From: Candidatus Krumholzibacteriia bacterium
Lineage (GTDB): Bacteria; Krumholzibacteriota; Krumholzibacteriia; LZORAL124-64-63
Direction of reading: 5' to 3'
DNA: 5,738 nucleotides
Assembly: GCA_030643455.1 (NCBI GenBank)
Contig: DAOWLV010000231.1
Location: forward strand, 1-5,738
Below are positions 1 to 5,738 of this stretch, in pieces; the stretch's first letter is position 1, and every line of letters starts with the position of its first letter. The translations under genes were made by a program, and so were the position numbers. The notes under the pieces were generated by a model that searched no databases, was not told the DNA's origin, and saw nothing but the letters and a program-made list of their open reading frames with translations.

Positions 1-59
1 ACGATTGCCGCCAGTGCGGCCAGGCCGATGATCTGCCATCTTTGAAGATCCCTGCTCAT
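1..59 (-). CDS. N-terminal fragment of a membrane-anchored protein, third gene of the bc operon (possibly a c-type cytochrome)
   Basis: Only the first 19 codons are inside the window, and the gene continues beyond position 1. The fragment reads MSRDLQRWQIIGLAALAAI: a short charged N-terminus followed by the start of a hydrophobic segment, as in an uncleaved signal anchor or first membrane helix. Its ATG (59-57) overlaps the TGA of the Rieske gene in an ATGA arrangement, which points to translational coupling. A weak Shine-Dalgarno-like AGGT lies 9 bases upstream. In bacterial cytochrome bc operons the gene next to cytochrome b and Rieske commonly encodes the c-type cytochrome that accepts electrons from the Rieske cluster, so a membrane-anchored cytochrome c is the leading guess. 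No heme motif (CxxCH) is visible in the part present, so the function is inferred from position only. That a real gene starts here is fairly secure. Confidence 0.6.
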   Translation of the reverse strand, partial: MSRDLQRWQIIGLAALAAI

Positions 60-568
60 GGCATGGTGACCTGCGCGGTTTCGAATCCCCGCCGTTTGAT
101 GACTCCGCTGAGATCCACCTTCACGATCCCGTTTTCGATCCGCACGGCATACATGTCGAGGGCCCGGTCGGCGGGCGGACTCAGCACCTCGCCGGTGATG
201 TCGAACACCGAAGCGTGGCAGGGACAGGCAAACTGCTGGTCTTCTTCGATCCAAGGAACGGTGCAGCCCAGGTGGGTACAGGTGCGGTTGAGAGCCAGGA
301 AGCCGCCGTCCGCCAGCCGCGCCAGATAGAAGGGTCCTTCGGGAAAAGCGGTTACCGAGCCGGGTTCGAATCGTTCAACAGGGCCGGCGGTGTAGATCGT
401 GCCCGCGGCCACGTCACGCCGCCTCCGCTTTCGCGGGCGCAGCATGTCGAAGCCGATCCACAGGAACTGCAGGGTGACCAAAGCACCCAGCACCAGCCAG
501 GCCTTGCGGAAAAAACTTCTCCGCGGAAGATCGGGTTCCTTCGTTTCTTTTGGCTCGATGTCGGTCAC
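56..568 (-). CDS. Rieske [2Fe-2S] iron-sulfur subunit of a cytochrome bc complex
   Basis: This subunit takes one electron from quinol at the Qo site of cytochrome b and passes it to a cytochrome c. The chosen GTG start gives 170 residues. The N-terminus has a Tat-like motif PRRSFFRK (residues 15-22), followed by one membrane helix (about 23-43) that probably stays as an anchor, then a very basic stretch (44-51). The Rieske fold follows: box I is C97-T-H99-L-G-C102 and box II is C115-P-C117-H118-A-S120. C97, H99, C115 and H118 are the expected cluster ligands, and C102 and C117 the disulfide. Box II differs from the common CPCHGSxY: Gly is Ala119, and the tyrosine that normally hydrogen-bonds to the cluster cysteine is Phe122. 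In known Rieske proteins loss of that bond lowers the potential. The gene lies 16 bases after cytochrome b and overlaps the next gene. It is called petA in bc1 and petC in b6f naming, so no symbol is given. Confidence 0.93.
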   Translation of the reverse strand: MTDIEPKETKEPDLPRRSFFRKAWLVLGALVTLQFLWIGFDMLRPRKRRRRDVAAGTIYTAGPVERFEPGSVTAFPEGPFYLARLADGGFLALNRTCTHLGCTVPWIEEDQQFACPCHASVFDITGEVLSPPADRALDMYAVRIENGIVKVDLSGVIKRRGFETAQVTMP

Positions 569-574
569 GCGATA

Positions 575-580
575 CTCCCT
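575..580 (-). promoter_or_regulatory. Ribosome binding site that sets the Rieske GTG start
   Basis: AGGGAG on the minus strand lies 6 bases before GTG (568-566), inside the 16-base gap after the cytochrome b stop codon. An upstream in-frame TTG at 601-599 would add 11 residues (SGLGRNREYR...) and overlap cytochrome b, but it has no comparable site. The GTG is therefore the better start. Confidence 0.7.
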
Positions 581-584
581 GTTT

Positions 585-1868
585 CTACCAAGGCCAGACA
601 AGGGCCATCCCGGCGCCCCGGAACCAGACGCCCGTTATCGTCAAGACCGCGAACGCCACCCCAACCAGAACAAAAACCGCCTGGTCGGCGTTTTCACGTG
701 TCGCTTTCATTTGTTTGCGAAGGATCAGGCGGAATCCAACCACTCCCAAGGCCAGGACCAGGAAGGGCAACAGCCCATGGCTCATGACCGCCGGAGCCCA
801 CGTGGTCGTCTGCAGCCACATCTCGTCGGCGACGATCAACAGCGGCGTGACGATCAGTCCCAACAACCCGGCGATTCCCGCAGTACGCCTGCCCGCCTGC
901 GAACCAAAAAGGACCCCTGTCTGGTCGACTTCCCGCCGCCGGTACGGCCACCAGACCAGACCCGCCACCGCAACAAGGGGAATGACCAGGATTGCGAACA
1001 CGGGATGGAAATGGATCTGCAGTTCCTGGAATCCCACGAAGTACCAGGGCGCCTTGGCCGGGTTGGGGCTCATGCCTGGATTGGCGGGTGTGCCCAGTTC
1101 GGGCGCGAAAAAGATTGCCAGCATCATCACGACCGCCACCAGCACCGTGCCCACGGCCAATTCCCTCAGAATGAGATCGGGCCAGCCGCGCGCGAATTCC
1201 GGCTCGGTTGCCACGGGCTCCTCTGCTTGTCGCGGCACGACCACCCCGCGCGCCTTGCGCACCCGCCAGAAATGGAACCCCATGAGCACCACCAGGGCGA
1301 CAGGCACCACCGTGGTATGGAGCGTATAGAAGATGATGAGCGTGGTCGGCCCCACATCCTGCCCACCCCGGGCCGCCTCCTGCAACCAGCCGCCCACGCC
1401 GGGCACGTAACCCAGCATGCCGGTGCAGATGGTCACCGCCCAGTACGAAAGCTGATCCCAGGGCAGAAGGTAACCGGTGAAGTTGGACGCCAGCACGCAG
1501 GCCAGCAAGGTGAGGCCGATGACCCAGTTGAGCTTCCTCGGTCCATCCTTCGCCCCGGTGAAAAAGACGCGCAGCAGGTGCAGAAGCGCCACGGCGATCA
1601 GCAGGTTGGCGCTCCAGAAGTGGAGGCCGCGGATCAGGGGCCCGAACAGGGTTCCGGTCTGCAGGCCGAGGATCGAATCGTGCGCCCGATCGGGGGTCGG
1701 TTCGTAGGCCAGCATCATCAGGGCGCCGGTCAGGATCAACATGATGACCAGCACCGCCGACATGCCGCCCAGACCGAAGGTGTGGGTATAGCGCAGCGTG
1801 GCGGCCGGCAGTCGGTTGGGCCGCATGTGCAGGAAGAAATATTTACGAACGCGTGCCTGGTCCGCCAT
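585..1868 (-). CDS. petB: Cytochrome b of a quinol:cytochrome c oxidoreductase (fused b6/subunit IV type)
   Basis: This is the membrane core of the bc complex; it binds two b hemes and oxidises quinol at the Qo site. The protein is 427 residues with about nine hydrophobic helices: A 35-55, B 82-103, C 113-133, D 180-202, E 234-254, F 289-307, G 329-348, and two more at about 361-382 and 396-416. The N-terminal and C-terminal domains are one chain. Heme ligands are H83 and H97 in helix B, and H184 and H199 in helix D. The helix D pair is 15 apart, as in cytochrome b6, rather than 14 as in mitochondrial cytochrome b. G-Y-L-L-P-W-D-Q (132-139) is the conserved loop after helix C. The Qo motif, normally PEWY, reads A273-P-W-Y276, so the glutamate is absent. 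The position of the b6 cysteine that binds the extra heme c is Gly32. The ATG start has GAAAGG 5 bases upstream. Rieske follows in the same operon. Confidence 0.96.
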   Translation of the reverse strand: MADQARVRKYFFLHMRPNRLPAATLRYTHTFGLGGMSAVLVIMLILTGALMMLAYEPTPDRAHDSILGLQTGTLFGPLIRGLHFWSANLLIAVALLHLLRVFFTGAKDGPRKLNWVIGLTLLACVLASNFTGYLLPWDQLSYWAVTICTGMLGYVPGVGGWLQEAARGGQDVGPTTLIIFYTLHTTVVPVALVVLMGFHFWRVRKARGVVVPRQAEEPVATEPEFARGWPDLILRELAVGTVLVAVVMMLAIFFAPELGTPANPGMSPNPAKAPWYFVGFQELQIHFHPVFAILVIPLVAVAGLVWWPYRRREVDQTGVLFGSQAGRRTAGIAGLLGLIVTPLLIVADEMWLQTTTWAPAVMSHGLLPFLVLALGVVGFRLILRKQMKATRENADQAVFVLVGVAFAVLTITGVWFRGAGMALVWPW

Positions 1869-1882
1869 GGCGGCCTTTCGCG

Positions 1883-1911
1883 GAATCCCATTTTGGGGAT
1901 GATTCGGATTC
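1883..1911 (-). repeat. Small inverted repeat in the cytochrome b leader
   Basis: GAATCC and GGATTC (plus-strand positions 1883-1888 and 1906-1911) form a 6-base inverted repeat just upstream of the cytochrome b ribosome binding site. A competing short stem, ATCCC/GGGAT with a 6-base loop, lies within it. It could fold in the leader RNA or be an operator half-site pair, but the arms are short and could be chance. No U-tract follows, so it is not a classical terminator for ppa. Confidence 0.2.
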
Positions 1912-1926
1912 GCTAATCGAGCCGGA

Positions 1927-1935
1927 AGTGTATCA
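1927..1935 (-). promoter_or_regulatory. Weak candidate -10 element for the bc operon
   Basis: The 117 bases between the ppa stop and the cytochrome b ATG (1869-1985) contain TGATACACT on the minus strand, which resembles an extended -10 (TGnTAtAcT-like). It would give a leader of about 50 bases. No convincing -35 hexamer lies at the right distance, and the operon may instead be read through from ppa. Nothing else is recognised in this gap apart from the small inverted repeat. Confidence 0.2.
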
Positions 1936-1985
1936 CGGGTGGGTAGGGATATCTCTCCAGTTTTCCCTGTTGGATCAGGCCACTG

Positions 1986-2654
1986 TTAATTGGTCCTCAG
2001 GTTTTCGAACAGATCCTTCAAATCCCCAAATTCATCCTCGTAATCCCGGCGGCTGCGCTCGATCACTTCGTGGGCCTCATCACGGCCGTAGACATGGGTG
2101 ATCTCAGCTTCCCGCTTGTGGGCTCCCGGCGCGTCCTTGTAAGTCAGGAAGTAATGTTTGAGGCGGTCGATCTGCGCCGGTGGACACTCGTGGATGTCGC
2201 GCATATGACCGTAGATGGCGTCGCCCCGCATGACCGCGATGATCTTGTCATCGGCTTCACCGCTGTCGATCATGCGCAGGCCGCCGATGGGCGTTACCGG
2301 CAGCAGGATGTCACCGTGGGTGATCGCCTTTTCGGTCAGCACGCAGATATCCAGGGGATCGCCATCGCCCACGATGTCTGTCCGTGACGCCTGTTTCATG
2401 CAGAACTCCGCTATCGTCTCGCCGCAATAGGTCTGGGGAATCAACCCGTAAAGTGTCGGGTAGACGTTCGAGAATTTCTGGGGCCGGTCAACCTTCAGGT
2501 GCCCCGTCGGTTTGTCCAGTTCGTATTTGACAGTATCGGAGGGCACGATCTCGATGTAGGCGTTCACGACCCTGGGCGCGTCCTCGCCGATGAAGATGCC
2601 GTGCCAGGGATGGGCGCGGAACAGGCGGTGGAAAAGATTCATATCGATATCCAT
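1986..2654 (-). CDS. ppa: Inorganic pyrophosphatase, family I (soluble)
   Basis: It hydrolyses pyrophosphate to two phosphates in the cytoplasm with Mg2+, pulling biosynthetic reactions such as nucleic acid and aminoacyl-tRNA synthesis forward. The protein is 222 residues from the chosen ATG. The family signature D97-G-D99-P-L-D102-I is present. Other residues line up with the E. coli active site: E35, K43 and E45 in VKYELDK, R57 in VDR, Y65 and Y69 in YPTLYG, D130, D135 and K137 in the MIDSGEADDK segment, and Y172-K173 in TYKD. All catalytic positions I can align are intact. An N-terminal region with HPWHGI (about 15-20) and the C-terminal acidic tail make it longer than the roughly 175-residue E. 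coli enzyme, a form I associate with several non-proteobacterial groups. The start is fixed by GGAGGT four bases upstream; an ATG 23 codons earlier falls in the promoter region. Cytochrome b follows 117 bases downstream on the same strand. Confidence 0.96.
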   Translation of the reverse strand: MDIDMNLFHRLFRAHPWHGIFIGEDAPRVVNAYIEIVPSDTVKYELDKPTGHLKVDRPQKFSNVYPTLYGLIPQTYCGETIAEFCMKQASRTDIVGDGDPLDICVLTEKAITHGDILLPVTPIGGLRMIDSGEADDKIIAVMRGDAIYGHMRDIHECPPAQIDRLKHYFLTYKDAPGAHKREAEITHVYGRDEAHEVIERSRRDYEDEFGDLKDLFENLRTN

Positions 2655-2658
2655 GGCG

Positions 2659-2664
2659 ACCTCC
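2659..2664 (-). promoter_or_regulatory. Strong ribosome binding site that sets the ppa start
   Basis: GGAGGT on the minus strand ends 4 bases before the ATG at 2654-2652. It favours this start over the in-frame ATG at 2723, which lacks such a site and would add a tail unlike the family, and over the Met four codons later. Confidence 0.8.
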
Positions 2665-2683
2665 GGTATGATGATCCGGCTGG

Positions 2684-2711
2684 ATTGTAGCATTGACCGT
2701 TTTTTATTATA
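2684..2711 (-). promoter_or_regulatory. Candidate ppa promoter -10 elements in the divergent intergenic region
   Basis: The region between ppa and the protease gene (2655-2793) is AT-rich near 2700-2715, in contrast to the surrounding DNA. On the minus strand there are two candidates. One is a perfect TATAAT at 2711-2706, giving a leader of about 45 bases. The other is an extended -10, TGCTACAAT, at 2692-2684, giving a leader of about 23 bases. Neither has a good -35 hexamer at 16-18 bases. On the plus strand a TTGACC (2693-2698) resembles a -35 but has no matching -10, so the promoter of the protease gene is not identified. Confidence 0.4.
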
Positions 2712-2793
2712 AATTGTTTCCATCGGAAATTCATGGGTTTCCTGGAAATCTGATACGGGTCATTTTTGTTGGTGCTCTGGGGGGAGAATCACC

Positions 2794-5535
2794 ATGTTCC
2801 GGATTTTTTCAGCCATTTTGATTCTTGTTTTTTTCCACGTTACCGAAATCCCGGCCCAGGATTCCCTGCCGGATTCCCTTCCGGTCGAATCGGTGCAACT
2901 GAGCAAGACGCTGGACAATGGAATGCAGGTTGTCGTCAAGTCGATGCCGGATGCGGCGCTCGTCCGGGTCGGTGTCTTCTTTGCCGCCGGCAGCGCGGTG
3001 GAACACGACAGCCTCGCTGGCTTGGCCCATCTTTCCGAGCACTTGTTGACCGAAAGCAGCCTCAATTTTCCCGATGGGGAAATGATCCGGAGACTGACCC
3101 TTTATTCCACCTATCGCAATGCCTACACCGGATCCGCCTTCATGCAATTCGATACCGAATGCCTGCCGGTATTTCTCCCGGAGGTCCTGGAACTGGAAGC
3201 TGACCGTTTCCGCGGGGTGACGACCGATTCGGTTAGCTTCGAAAGGGAAAAAGGGGTCGTTCTCGAAGAATTGGCCCTGCGTAAACGTCTGCCACCCACG
3301 CAGGAATTCCGGGAATCCGTGTTTCATGCCTGCTACTCGGGGCATCCCTTCGGCCGTGATGTGGGCGGATCTGCGGCAACGGTCCGGGAAATCAGGATGG
3401 CCGACTTCCTCGAATTCCAGGAACAGTTCATCCGGCCCGAAAAATCAGCCCTCGTGGTCAAGGGACCCCTGGATCCTGAGCAGACCATGGCCGAAATCGA
3501 ACGGGTATTCGGGTCCGGCCCCCCTCGGAGTCCGGAATTCCTGGAGACCCCTCCCTATCCCCCGATCACCTCGGCCCAGATCATCGCCGATTCCCACGAC
3601 CATACCGGCCTCATGGTCTGTCTGGCATTCCGCGTTTCCCTCCAGGAGGAAATGGACCAGGCCTTCGTCTCTGTCCTTCCCGGCCTCCTGGAGGAGTCCA
3701 GCCTGCATCCCCGGGTTTCGACTGTTCCCGGGGAGGCCGTGGTCATGCTGGTTGCATTGGGAAAATATTCACGCCCCTCCACGAATCTCCAGGATCACTG
3801 GGGCACCATCTATTATGAATTCGACCCGGAACAGCAAAGCCTTCGCTTCATGGGATATTTATGGGATGAGATTTACGACCTGGTTCTCGAATTCGGGGAC
3901 CCGGATGTATTCGAGGAACACCTTGACCGTGCTCTCGATGATCTGGACAGAAAACGACGGAACCCTGGGCGTTCGGGCGATCTCGGCACTTCCCTGGTCA
4001 ACGGCAATGAATATCTGAACAGGGATCGAATAGGGGAAATCCTGGAAGACGCGGGGCCAGAGGATTTTGCCAGGTTCATGGGGCGATGGATCAATCCCGA
4101 CCAGGTCGTTGTCGGCATTAGTCACGGCCGTGATTCGGAAAGATCCGCCGCCGTCCACATGACCAAATCAACCCGAGCTTCCACCCCCATGGGAGCGGAA
4201 TCCGCCCTGGAAAGCCTGACGCAGGCACAAATCGAACCTGTACTCCAGGAATACGGCAAGGCCGGGCTCATCCAGCTGGACGGTTTCGAACTGGACAACG
4301 GAATTCCCGTCTTCAACCTCCTGATCCCGGATTCGGACCATTGGACAGTGGCAGGGTTTCGAACTTTCAAGGGAATCAAGGATATGCGCCCCGGGAAAAA
4401 ACCCGGCCTGGCCCAGATATTCAACCTTGTCGTCAACTACGACGACAAACAGAGGCGGGACCCGGACCGGGAGATGCCCCCGAAACCGTTGCCCCACGAT
4501 TTGAAGTTCCACCTGGGGTGGAATTCTGCGGAATTTTTTGCGCAAGGCCCCGCGGAAAAGATGGACGACATCATCACCACCATCGAAGAAAGGATTTCGA
4601 GCCGGGACTTCAACAGCATCCGCTGGTATTCGGTAACCCGATGGGGTGATGACTACCTCAGGAGCATCCGTAACAGGAAGACCAACGTGGCCCGCGCCTG
4701 GCGTTGGGAGCAGATATTCGGACCGAAGCACCCTTCCATGGGCATGTGGGCTCCCGAGCCGGAATCATTCAGGAAGGTCAAATACAAGGACCTTTCCAAG
4801 CTGCACAAGGACTACGTGCAAAAAACCGGAAACCTCGAACTGTTTGTCGCCGGCGAAAAATCCGAAGACCAGGTCAAACCACTTTTGAACCGGACCTTCG
4901 GTCAGCACGACTCCTGGCGTTCCCGGGAACCCGAGGACCTGCCTGAAACAAATATCCAGGGCATCATGGGAAAAATCATTCCGGATCTGACCCGTGGGGA
5001 CGTCGTACTTCATATTTCCTTCCCCCTGTGTCATCCCGAAACCGGATCACGACCGACAACCACCGTCCTGGCCCTGGAGGGCGCCCTCGATCAAATCCTG
5101 ACCGAACGCTTGCGCGAACAGGAAGGTCTGACCTATGGGGTCTTAACCGGAATGTATGCAGCGGCGGGAAATCAATTGTGGGAAATTTCCGTCACCTGTC
5201 AGCCCGGACAGTCACAGATCGTATTCCCCATCATTCGCGAAGAACTGGCCAGAGTCACCGGAACCGGGTTTACCGCCGACGAAATAGCCCGGGCCCGCCT
5301 GAACTTGACGGGGCAGGCCATCCGGAATTTCAGCGACCAGGCTTCGGGGTTGGCTTATCTCCAGCGTCTGGCGGAAATCGGGAAGATCCCCCTGGAGCCG
5401 CTCGAGGAAATTTCCGCGGTGACCACGGCTGAGGTCAATGCCCTGGCCCGGTCGGCCATCGACTCCGGGAATTTCGTCTTCACGGCCACAGGTCCCCTGT
5501 TTGAAGAGGACATTGAAAAATTCGACATCCACTGA
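2794..5535 (+). CDS. Exported M16 family zinc metalloprotease (insulinase/pitrilysin-like, two-unit single chain)
   Basis: The 913-residue protein probably acts outside the inner membrane. Residues 1-21 form a signal peptide (hydrophobic core IFSAILILVFF, likely cut after A21), with no lipobox cysteine. The first M16 unit carries the inverted zinc motif H79-L-S-E82-H83; E159 in VVLEEL, 76 residues on, is the expected third ligand. This unit begins with the typical LDNGMQVVV (about 40-48). A second unit starts near 498 with ELDNGIPVF. Its equivalent of the zinc motif is decayed (GLAQIFNLV, 538-546), but its last domain keeps the substrate-binding R-x-x-x-G-L-x-Y pattern (R774 to Y781). This layout, an active N-terminal half and an inactive C-terminal half in one chain, is that of pitrilysin, insulin-degrading enzyme and PqqL, which degrade peptides inside a closed chamber. 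The substrate cannot be told. The ATG has GGGGGGAG 7 bases upstream. The gene stands alone and is divergent from ppa. Confidence 0.93.
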   Translation: MFRIFSAILILVFFHVTEIPAQDSLPDSLPVESVQLSKTLDNGMQVVVKSMPDAALVRVGVFFAAGSAVEHDSLAGLAHLSEHLLTESSLNFPDGEMIRRLTLYSTYRNAYTGSAFMQFDTECLPVFLPEVLELEADRFRGVTTDSVSFEREKGVVLEELALRKRLPPTQEFRESVFHACYSGHPFGRDVGGSAATVREIRMADFLEFQEQFIRPEKSALVVKGPLDPEQTMAEIERVFGSGPPRSPEFLETPPYPPITSAQIIADSHDHTGLMVCLAFRVSLQEEMDQAFVSVLPGLLEESSLHPRVSTVPGEAVVMLVALGKYSRPSTNLQDHWGTIYYEFDPEQQSLRFMGYLWDEIYDLVLEFGDPDVFEEHLDRALDDLDRKRRNPGRSGDLGTSLVNGNEYLNRDRIGEILEDAGPEDFARFMGRWINPDQVVVGISHGRDSERSAAVHMTKSTRASTPMGAESALESLTQAQIEPVLQEYGKAGLIQLDGFELDNGIPVFNLLIPDSDHWTVAGFRTFKGIKDMRPGKKPGLAQIFNLVVNYDDKQRRDPDREMPPKPLPHDLKFHLGWNSAEFFAQGPAEKMDDIITTIEERISSRDFNSIRWYSVTRWGDDYLRSIRNRKTNVARAWRWEQIFGPKHPSMGMWAPEPESFRKVKYKDLSKLHKDYVQKTGNLELFVAGEKSEDQVKPLLNRTFGQHDSWRSREPEDLPETNIQGIMGKIIPDLTRGDVVLHISFPLCHPETGSRPTTTVLALEGALDQILTERLREQEGLTYGVLTGMYAAAGNQLWEISVTCQPGQSQIVFPIIREELARVTGTGFTADEIARARLNLTGQAIRNFSDQASGLAYLQRLAEIGKIPLEPLEEISAVTTAEVNALARSAIDSGNFVFTATGPLFEEDIEKFDIH

Positions 5536-5552
5536 ACCGGGACAATGAAATT

Positions 5553-5738
5553 TCACCTCACCAGGGTCAACTTCACCGCCTCTTGGCGTCCACCTGACAG
5601 AAGCCGCGCGAAATACACCCCCGACGGCTGGGCCTGCCCGGAGTCGTCCTCGCCATTGTACCACAATCAGGAACCGGCCCCTCGGAAAGGCGTCACCCCT
5701 TCGAAGTCGCCATTTAGCAAGGTGGTGGCGAAAAGTGC
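5553..5738 (-). pseudogene. 3' end of a gene with a FlgD-like / secretion-type C-terminal domain, interrupted by an in-frame TGA
   Basis: The minus strand here encodes WYNGEDDSGQ, then PSGVYFARL and a final AVKLTLVR before a TGA at 5555-5553. This matches the pattern W-x-G-x-D-x-x-G-x-x-x-x-S-G-V-Y-F-x-R-L ending in K-x-x-L-V-R. That pattern is typical of the FlgD-like Ig domain found at the C-terminus of large secreted proteins in FCB-group and candidate-phylum bacteria, related to type IX sorting domains. The same frame continues upstream to the window edge (ALFATTLLNGDFEG...) but is cut by TGA at 5669-5667, two codons before the tryptophan. Alternatively, the neighbouring frame reads FPRGRFLIV up to that point, which also fits the strand before the tryptophan, so a one-base indel near 5662-5667 is possible. 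The start and the rest of the protein lie outside. The gene is convergent with the protease, 17 bases apart. The domain is fairly sure; whether the gene is truly broken is not. Confidence 0.55.

Noticed and set aside
569..601. TTG start for the Rieske gene, adding 11 residues
   Set aside because: It would overlap the end of cytochrome b and has no good ribosome binding site, whereas the GTG at 568 has AGGGAG at a 6-base spacing directly before a Tat-type N-terminus.
399..1916. A 505-codon open frame on the plus strand opposite cytochrome b and part of Rieske
   Set aside because: It is fully antisense to well-supported genes, is rich in His, Gln, Arg and Gly with no recognisable domain or hydrophobic segments, and is the usual mirror of a G+C-rich coding strand.
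2655..2723. Longer ppa start at the ATG at 2723
   Set aside because: The extra 23 residues overlap the candidate -10 elements, and the strong GGAGGT lies downstream of that ATG, right before the chosen start.
2809..3345. A 178-codon minus-strand open frame inside the start of the protease gene
   Set aside because: It is antisense to the signal peptide and catalytic unit of the M16 protease, with no domain, ribosome binding site or promoter of its own.
5546..5555. Palindrome TGAAATTTCA between the convergent genes as a terminator
   Set aside because: The arms are five bases, AT-only in the centre, with no loop or T-tract, so it does not look like an intrinsic terminator.
5212..5664. A 150-codon open frame on the minus strand across the protease end
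   Set aside because: Most of it is antisense to the M16 gene. Its start region reads the FlgD-like segment in the wrong frame (VQWRGRLRAG), so it is a shadow.
5667..5669. Selenocysteine or reassigned TGA in the right-edge gene
   Set aside because: Other genes in the window end in TGA, the position is not a known functional cysteine site in FlgD-like domains, and a point mutation or indel explains it more simply. No SECIS-like stem is evident just downstream.

Overview
The window is G+C-rich bacterial DNA, densely coded, with no RNA genes, CRISPR array or mobile element that I can recognise. It holds three complete respiration and housekeeping genes on the minus strand, one long secreted protease gene on the plus strand, and a gene fragment at each edge. 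The b6-like fused cytochrome b, a Tat-type Rieske protein and a FlgD-like C-terminal domain at the right edge together suggest an FCB-group or neighbouring candidate phylum, such as Krumholzibacteriota, Eisenbacteria or Latescibacterota. This placement is inference; nothing in the window fixes the taxon.

Left block (about 1-1868, minus strand): a quinol-oxidising cytochrome bc operon. It is read from right to left: fused cytochrome b (585-1868), the Rieske iron-sulfur protein (56-568, GTG start 16 bases after the cytochrome b stop), then the first 19 codons of a third membrane-anchored protein (1-59), whose ATG overlaps the Rieske TGA. Cytochrome b oxidises quinol, the Rieske cluster takes one electron, and the third gene is a good candidate for the c-type cytochrome that carries it on. 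Several residues (no glutamate in the Qo motif, a Tyr-to-Phe change beside the Rieske cluster) fit a lower-potential, possibly menaquinol-using complex.

Middle (1986-2793): a family I inorganic pyrophosphatase gene (ppa, minus strand) with all expected active-site residues lies 117 bases upstream of cytochrome b. It may share a transcript with it, since no convincing terminator separates them. An AT-rich 139-base divergent intergenic region (2655-2793) separates ppa from the plus-strand gene and carries candidate -10 elements for ppa.

Right block (2794-5738): a 913-residue exported M16 zinc protease with an intact H-x-x-E-H site in its first unit and a recognisably decayed copy of that site in its second half. 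Converging on it, 17 bases beyond its stop, is the 3' end of a minus-strand gene that encodes a FlgD-like C-terminal domain. It has an in-frame TGA, so it is either a broken gene or a sequence error. I see no previously undescribed multi-gene system here. The most notable points are the residue substitutions in the bc complex and the interrupted secretion-type domain at the right edge.
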